Assembly: GCF_023821985.2 (NCBI RefSeq)
Contig: NZ_CP098805.1
Location: forward strand, 992,001 to 1,056,000
Direction of reading: 5' to 3'
Source of the DNA: Dyadobacter chenhuakuii
GTDB taxonomy: Bacteria; Bacteroidota; Bacteroidia; Cytophagales; Spirosomataceae
DNA length: 64,000 nt
Positions within the stretch are counted from its first letter, which is position 1; each line of letters starts with the position of its first letter. This document shows positions 59,378-64,000 of this stretch, piece by piece. The translations under genes were made by a program, and so were the position numbers. A model generated the notes under the pieces. That model saw nothing but the letters and a program-made list of their open reading frames with translations, had not been told where the DNA came from and did not search any database.

Positions 59378-60790
59378 ATGAAAAATATACTAAAAATAGC
59401 CCTGGCCGCCAGCATATTGGCCACCACGTGGGGATGCAAAGACTCCTTCCTGGAACTTGCACCGATCTCAAACCCGAACGCCGAGATCTTCTATAAAACC
59501 AGAACCGATTTTGACCTCGCTACCAATGCGGCTTACAACACTTTGGTAACCGTTTATCATCCGCAGGGTCCGGTTTCCTACGCCGGTGAATTGATGGGCG
59601 ACAATGTTACGATCTTTAACATTTCAGGCAACCAGGCCGACAAATGGCAGTTCCGGGATTATTCACTGGCTCCTGCGAACACAATGGTTTATCAGTTCTG
59701 GCAGGATTTCTACAAGTCGCTTTACAACATTAACATTATCCTGGACAAGATTGCTACGGCCGATATTGACGCCGCTTACAAGTCGCAGGTGCAAGGTGAG
59801 ATGCTGTTTCTGCGTTCGCTATACTATTTCAATATGGTGCGGATCTGGGGTGATGTGCCGCTAGTAACCAAGCCGGTAACTGCTGCGGAAGCTTACAGCA
59901 TTTTGCGTTCTCCATCGACAGAAATTTATGCGCAGATCATCAAAGACCTGAACGAAGCCAAAACAAAATTACCCGCCACTTCCAGCATTGTGGGCAGGGC
60001 AACCAAAGGCGCTGCGCAAACGCTTTTAGGCAAAATATACCTCACAGCCGGTGATAAGGCCAATGCGGCGAAAGAGCTGAAAGAGGTTTACGACAGCAAA
60101 CAATATGAGCTGTTGCCTTCCTATGCTTCGCTTTGGGACGTAAAAAATAAGAATACCAAAGAATCCATCTTCGAAATCCAGTTCCTGGGAGGCAGCGCGA
60201 CGAACCCTTACAGCAATTACTATCTCGAATTCTTCCCCAATTCGATCGCACTGGGCTTTTACGGAGCGGGCATGAACCAGGTCGTTGACGACATCTGGAA
60301 CGAATATGAAAAAGGCGATTCCCGCAGGGAAGCCAGCATTGATACCGGTTTTGTGGATGCCAAAGGTGCTTTTACGGCTGCGAAATTTCCCAAAAAATGG
60401 ACAGATAAAACGGCACCGCTTATCAATCAGAACATTGCAGCCAACAACAACTTTATCGTGCTGCGTTATGCGGATGTCCTGTTGATGCTGACAGAAGCAA
60501 CGGGGGAAGTTTCCTATCTCAATGAAGTTCGTAAAAGGGCAGCATTACCGCTTTACGGAACAGCGGGTTATCCTGCCAAATACAACACCGTGGCGCTGGC
60601 ACTGGAACACGAGCGCAGAATGGAGCTTGCTTTCGAATTTCACAGATGGTTTGATTTAAAGAGAACAAACCGCGCGATTCCGGTCCTGACCGCCAAAGGA
60701 AAGAATGTTTCCGAACCTAAATTACTATTGCCGATCCCGAACATTGTCCGCGATCAGAACTCTAGAATAACACAGAATGCCGGATATTAA
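59378..60790 (+). CDS. SusD/RagB-family glycan-binding lipoprotein
   Basis: This ~470-residue surface lipoprotein pairs with the SusC upstream. ATG 59378 gives a lipoprotein signal with lipobox TWGC (about Cys20); the upstream in-frame residues are basic and signal-less. SusD features are FLELAPISNPNAEIFYKTRTD, the helix MLFLRSLYYFNMVRIWGDVPLV and the C-terminal signature LEHERRMELAFEFHRWFDLKR, ending in DQNSRITQNAGY. It is shorter than the other two complete SusD proteins (584 and 561), within the family range. Its last 14 bases overlap the start of the propeller gene, which ties the two together in translation. Confidence 0.94.
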   Translation: MKNILKIALAASILATTWGCKDSFLELAPISNPNAEIFYKTRTDFDLATNAAYNTLVTVYHPQGPVSYAGELMGDNVTIFNISGNQADKWQFRDYSLAPANTMVYQFWQDFYKSLYNINIILDKIATADIDAAYKSQVQGEMLFLRSLYYFNMVRIWGDVPLVTKPVTAAEAYSILRSPSTEIYAQIIKDLNEAKTKLPATSSIVGRATKGAAQTLLGKIYLTAGDKANAAKELKEVYDSKQYELLPSYASLWDVKNKNTKESIFEIQFLGGSATNPYSNYYLEFFPNSIALGFYGAGMNQVVDDIWNEYEKGDSRREASIDTGFVDAKGAFTAAKFPKKWTDKTAPLINQNIAANNNFIVLRYADVLLMLTEATGEVSYLNEVRKRAALPLYGTAGYPAKYNTVALALEHERRMELAFEFHRWFDLKRTNRAIPVLTAKGKNVSEPKLLLPIPNIVRDQNSRITQNAGY

Positions 60791-62633
60791 ACTGAAAATA
60801 ACAACATTGGTGGCAGTCCTGTGCGTGCAGCTTTCGCACGCGCAGGACACGGTCCGTTATACGGGTAAAACTTTGGTGAATGTAGATTATCACCATGGCG
60901 CGCTCACGCCGGCGATCGGCGTCCATTCCTACCAGACATTGCGGGTTAACCGCGAAGATCCGGGCAAGGACACGGCTATAACCTGGACTTATAATCATGC
61001 ACCCAATCTCGTTTATTGGAACAATACATTTTATCTCAATTACCTGAGCAATCCTGTGGGTGAGCACATTCCGCCGGGGCAAACATTACTTCAGACTTCA
61101 AAAGATGGCCTCATCTGGACGAAACCGGTTACGCTCTTTCCGCCCTATAAAATTCCCGACGGGACAAAGAAAAAGACGCATCCCGGAACGGCAAAAGACC
61201 TTTACGCAGTCATGCACCAGCGCATGGGTTTTTATGTTTCCAAAAGCAAAAAATTGCTGACGCTTGCCTATTATGGCATTGCCCTGGATGCCAAGGACGA
61301 TCCCAATGATGGAAACGGGATTGGCCGGGTGGTGCGGGAAATCAAGCAGGATAGCGGTTTCGGGCCTATTTACTTCATCCGGCCTAATGCTTCCTGGAAC
61401 CAAAAATCGGGTTATCCGCTGTATACGGAAAGCAAGGATAAGGAGTTTGTCAAAGCATGCGAAGAGTTGCTGGCTAATAAGCTCGTAACGCAGCAATGGG
61501 TAGAGGAAGCCGACCGCGATGATCCTTTGATCTCATTGAAAGGAGAGTATAAAGCGCTTAGTGCCTATCATTTGCCAGATGGCAGGGTGGTGGGCCTTTG
61601 GAAAAATGCCTTAACCAGCATAAGCAAAGACAATGGCGCCACTTGGCTGTACAAGCCCAGGCGTGCGCCAGGATTCGTCAATAGTAATGCTAAAATATGG
61701 GGGCAAAAAACTTCCGACGGCAAATATGCAACGGTTTACAATCCATCCGAATTCCGCTGGCCGCTCGCCATTTCGGTAAGTGATGATGGACTGAATTATA
61801 AAAATCTGCTCCTGGTAAATGGCGAGATAACGTCCATGCGTTATGGCGGCAATTACAAATCTTACGGCCCGCAATATCCGCGCGGCATCAGTGAGGGTGA
61901 CGGCGGTCTAGCGAACGGGATTCCGCCGGATGGAAAGCTTTGGGTGAGTTATAGTATGAACAAAGAAGACATCTGGGTCTCATCCGTGCCTGTGCCTGTA
62001 AGGTCCGTGGCCGAGAAACACGCAACAGACCGCTTTAATGAGCTGCCAAACGGAAAGGAACTTTCGGAATGGAACATTTATAGTCCGCTTTGGGCCGCTG
62101 TCGGCATTGAAAAAGGTGCAGATAATACCAAATTCCTGTCCTTAAAAGACTCAGATCCATTTGATTATGCCAAAGCAGAACGCGTAATACCGGCTACTAA
62201 ACAGCTGACTGCTGAAATTGCTGTTGAGCCAAAACAAAATGACCACGGTTTGCTGGGTATTGAGTTTCAGGATGCAAAAGGCACACCCGGGATCAGACTT
62301 TCCTTTGATTCGACGGGTAATTTCAGGGCGAAAGCAGGTTATAGGAACAAAAATCTGATGACCTATAAGCCGGGTGAAAAATACGAGATCACGGTAAGGC
62401 TCAACACGGAAACGCGGCTTTACAGCGTGACTGTCAATGGCAAAAATCTAGGCAATAACATTCTTTTTGCCCCGCTGGAATCCGTGAGCCGCATCACATT
62501 CCGGACAGGAAACACCAGACGATTCCCTAATGCCGACACGCCCACAGATCAAATGTACGACCTTCCCAATGCAGGCGGAAAAGACCGGGAAGCGGCTTAT
62601 AACGTCCGATATGTAACGAGCAAGTCAGAATAA
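60777..62633 (+). CDS. Secreted beta-propeller glycan enzyme-like protein with C-terminal sandwich domain
   Basis: This 618-residue exported protein has a signal peptide ending near LSHAQ. Its start ATG 60777 lies inside the end of susD (14-bp overlap); no later Met keeps the signal. Residues about 25-405 look like a BNR-type propeller: HAPNLVYWNNTFYLNYLSN, LLQTSKDGLIWTKPVTLFPP, LTSISKDNGATWLYKPRRAP and NPSEFRWPLAISVSDDGLNY. Residues about 420-618 form a concanavalin-like sandwich: GIEFQDAKGTPGIRLSFDSTG, YEITVRLNTETRLYSVTVNG. I cannot assign a CAZy family. Related propellers in Bacteroidota loci include lyases and rhamnosidases acting on acidic side chains. The substrate is unknown. Confidence 0.72.
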   Translation: MPDIKLKITTLVAVLCVQLSHAQDTVRYTGKTLVNVDYHHGALTPAIGVHSYQTLRVNREDPGKDTAITWTYNHAPNLVYWNNTFYLNYLSNPVGEHIPPGQTLLQTSKDGLIWTKPVTLFPPYKIPDGTKKKTHPGTAKDLYAVMHQRMGFYVSKSKKLLTLAYYGIALDAKDDPNDGNGIGRVVREIKQDSGFGPIYFIRPNASWNQKSGYPLYTESKDKEFVKACEELLANKLVTQQWVEEADRDDPLISLKGEYKALSAYHLPDGRVVGLWKNALTSISKDNGATWLYKPRRAPGFVNSNAKIWGQKTSDGKYATVYNPSEFRWPLAISVSDDGLNYKNLLLVNGEITSMRYGGNYKSYGPQYPRGISEGDGGLANGIPPDGKLWVSYSMNKEDIWVSSVPVPVRSVAEKHATDRFNELPNGKELSEWNIYSPLWAAVGIEKGADNTKFLSLKDSDPFDYAKAERVIPATKQLTAEIAVEPKQNDHGLLGIEFQDAKGTPGIRLSFDSTGNFRAKAGYRNKNLMTYKPGEKYEITVRLNTETRLYSVTVNGKNLGNNILFAPLESVSRITFRTGNTRRFPNADTPTDQMYDLPNAGGKDREAAYNVRYVTSKSE

Positions 62634-62651
62634 CTTCTCAACGAACGAGAT

Positions 62652-64000
62652 ATGAATTTAAATAAGAGAATAATCACTACGATTTCCGCATTTTTCCTTG
62701 CACAAATGCTTTACGCACAGGATAATGCATTGGTAAACACGTCAAAAAGCTCCTTCGCCAAACTCCACGGCACCGACCTGAACGCCGTGCAATGGACACA
62801 AGGATTCTGGGCCGATCGCTTCAAAGTTTGCCGCGAAACCATGGTCCCCGAACTTTGGAAAACCTACACCGATCCGACTATCAGCCATTCTTTCCGCAAC
62901 TTTGAAATTGCGGCAGGCTTGGAAAAAGGGAACTTCAAAGGGCCTTCTTTCCATGATGGTGACTTTTACAAGACATTTGAAGCCGTCGCGAGCATGTATG
63001 CGGCTACAAAGGACAAAAAGCTGGATGAAATGATGGACAAGGCCATCGCCGTTATGGCCAAGGCCCAGCGTGAGGATGGCTATATTTATACCAAAGCGAT
63101 TATAGATCAAAAGAAGAGCGGCGAAGCTCAAATGTTCGCCGACAGGCTCAGTTTTGAAGCCTACAATTTTGGCCACCTGATGACCGCCGCCTGCGTACAT
63201 TACCGCGCAACCGGAAAAACGTCATTGTTGAATGTTGCTAAAAAAGCAGCCGATTTTTTAATTGGTTTTTATAACACGGCCACGCCCGAGCAATCCAGAA
63301 ACGCCATTTGCCCGTCACATTACATGGGTTTATCGGAGCTCTACCGCACAACGCGAGATGAAAAATACCTGACATTGGTCAAGCATCTGATCTCCATCAA
63401 AGGCGCAACCGAAGGCACCGATGACAACCAGGACCGGATCCCGTTTTTGAAACAAACCAAAGTCATGGGTCACGCCGTGCGTGCCAATTACCTGTATGCA
63501 GGCGTAGCAGATGTGTATGCCGAGACAGGTGACGCCGCGCTGCTGAAACAGCTTCACGTCATGTGGGACGATGTTACCCAGCATAAAATGTATGTTACCG
63601 GCGCCTGTGGCTCGCTTTACGACGGCGTCTCCCCGGACGGAACTTCCTATAAGCCCGACGAGGTTCAAAAAGTGCATCAGGCTTACGGCCGGGATTACCA
63701 GCTTCCCAACTACACCGCCCACAACGAAACCTGCGCGAACATTGGCAATGTGCTCTGGAACTGGCGGATGCTGCAAATCACGGGCGATGCAAAATACGCG
63801 GACATTGTAGAGCTCGCCTTATACAACAGTGTGTTGTCAGGCATTAATTTGAAGGGGGATAAATTTTTGTATACCAATCCATTAAGCTATTCCGATTCGC
63901 TTCCTTTTGCGCAACGCTGGTCGAAGGATCGGGTGAGTTATATCTCAAAATCCAATTGCTGCCCGCCTAACGTTGTGCGCACCGTTTCAGAAGTGAGCCA
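62652..64000 (+). CDS. GH127-type beta-L-arabinofuranosidase, N-terminal part
   Basis: This exported glycosidase is cut by the window end; about 449 residues are visible. The signal peptide ends near QMLYAQ. The (alpha/alpha)6 barrel features are NAVQWTQGFWADRFKVCRET, SHSFRNFEIAAGL, FHDGDFYKTFEAVASMYA and MAKAQREDGYIYT. The zinc and catalytic centre is complete: HNETCANIG (Glu about 359 and Cys about 361) and SKSNCCPPNVVRT (Cys about 436 and 437). Spacing agrees with HypBA1, where Glu338, Cys340, Cys417 and Cys418 hold zinc and Cys417 is the nucleophile. Members of GH127 and the related GH146 release beta-L-arabinofuranose from pectic arabinan or arabinogalactan-type chains. It is 18 bp after the propeller gene and in the same likely operon. 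Confidence 0.92.
   Translation, partial: MNLNKRIITTISAFFLAQMLYAQDNALVNTSKSSFAKLHGTDLNAVQWTQGFWADRFKVCRETMVPELWKTYTDPTISHSFRNFEIAAGLEKGNFKGPSFHDGDFYKTFEAVASMYAATKDKKLDEMMDKAIAVMAKAQREDGYIYTKAIIDQKKSGEAQMFADRLSFEAYNFGHLMTAACVHYRATGKTSLLNVAKKAADFLIGFYNTATPEQSRNAICPSHYMGLSELYRTTRDEKYLTLVKHLISIKGATEGTDDNQDRIPFLKQTKVMGHAVRANYLYAGVADVYAETGDAALLKQLHVMWDDVTQHKMYVTGACGSLYDGVSPDGTSYKPDEVQKVHQAYGRDYQLPNYTAHNETCANIGNVLWNWRMLQITGDAKYADIVELALYNSVLSGINLKGDKFLYTNPLSYSDSLPFAQRWSKDRVSYISKSNCCPPNVVRTVSEVS

Overview
The window looks like chromosomal DNA of a Bacteroidota bacterium of the order Cytophagales, most like Dyadobacter. The reasons are the SusC/SusD pairs, a hybrid two-component regulator with an AraC output domain, a CusA pump fused to its outer-membrane channel, TAnnTTTG-type promoter boxes, weak Shine-Dalgarno sequences, and families largely confined to this phylum (DUF3826, DUF5703, the RluA-associated N-terminal domain). 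I see no tRNA, rRNA, CRISPR array, phage or transposase gene. The genus is an inference.

Layout. Positions 1-2.7 kb hold the end of a susC and its susD. At 2.9-5.5 kb is a lone TonB-dependent receptor. At 5.5-6.1 kb is a gene-free stretch with three strong hairpins and a probable minus-strand small RNA. At 6.1-9.25 kb are a DUF1810 protein, a histone-deacetylase-like hydrolase and a secreted GH13 enzyme. On the minus strand (9.24-11.64 kb) lie an orphan RluA-type N-terminal domain, an alginate-export-like porin, and a GNAT gene that has lost its middle.

From 12 to 25 kb is a first pectin-type block: a GH28 polygalacturonase, a small membrane protein, the hybrid sensor/regulator, SusC/SusD and a GH30 lipoprotein. 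From 25.1 to 31.1 kb is a heavy-metal efflux operon. From 31.3 to 33.7 kb are myo-inositol-phosphate synthase, a short DapB-like protein and a small membrane protein.

From 33.7 to 64 kb is a large glycan-utilisation block. It contains a divergent CE15 glucuronoyl esterase, SusC/SusD, a PL1-type lyase, a beta-helix protein with an uncharacterised C-terminal half, an (alpha/alpha)6 hydrolase, a sialidase-fold protein, a sugar isomerase-like protein, DUF3826, DUF5703, GH95, an FGGY kinase, a third complete SusC/SusD pair, a propeller protein and a GH127-type beta-L-arabinofuranosidase cut by the window edge.

How the genes fit together. SusC/SusD pairs capture and import oligosaccharides. The GH28, PL1 and CE15 enzymes would open a uronate-rich backbone and remove esters. 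GH95 (L-fucose or L-galactose), GH127 (L-arabinofuranose) and GH30 would trim side chains, and the FGGY kinase may phosphorylate a released product. The target is most likely a decorated pectin such as rhamnogalacturonan or arabinogalactan; this comes from enzyme content, not from data. The hybrid regulator at 14 kb is the only regulator visible. A near-identical operator-like sequence occurs upstream of both the GH28 gene and the second complete SusC gene. GC-rich repeat clusters of one family sit directly after two of the susD genes.
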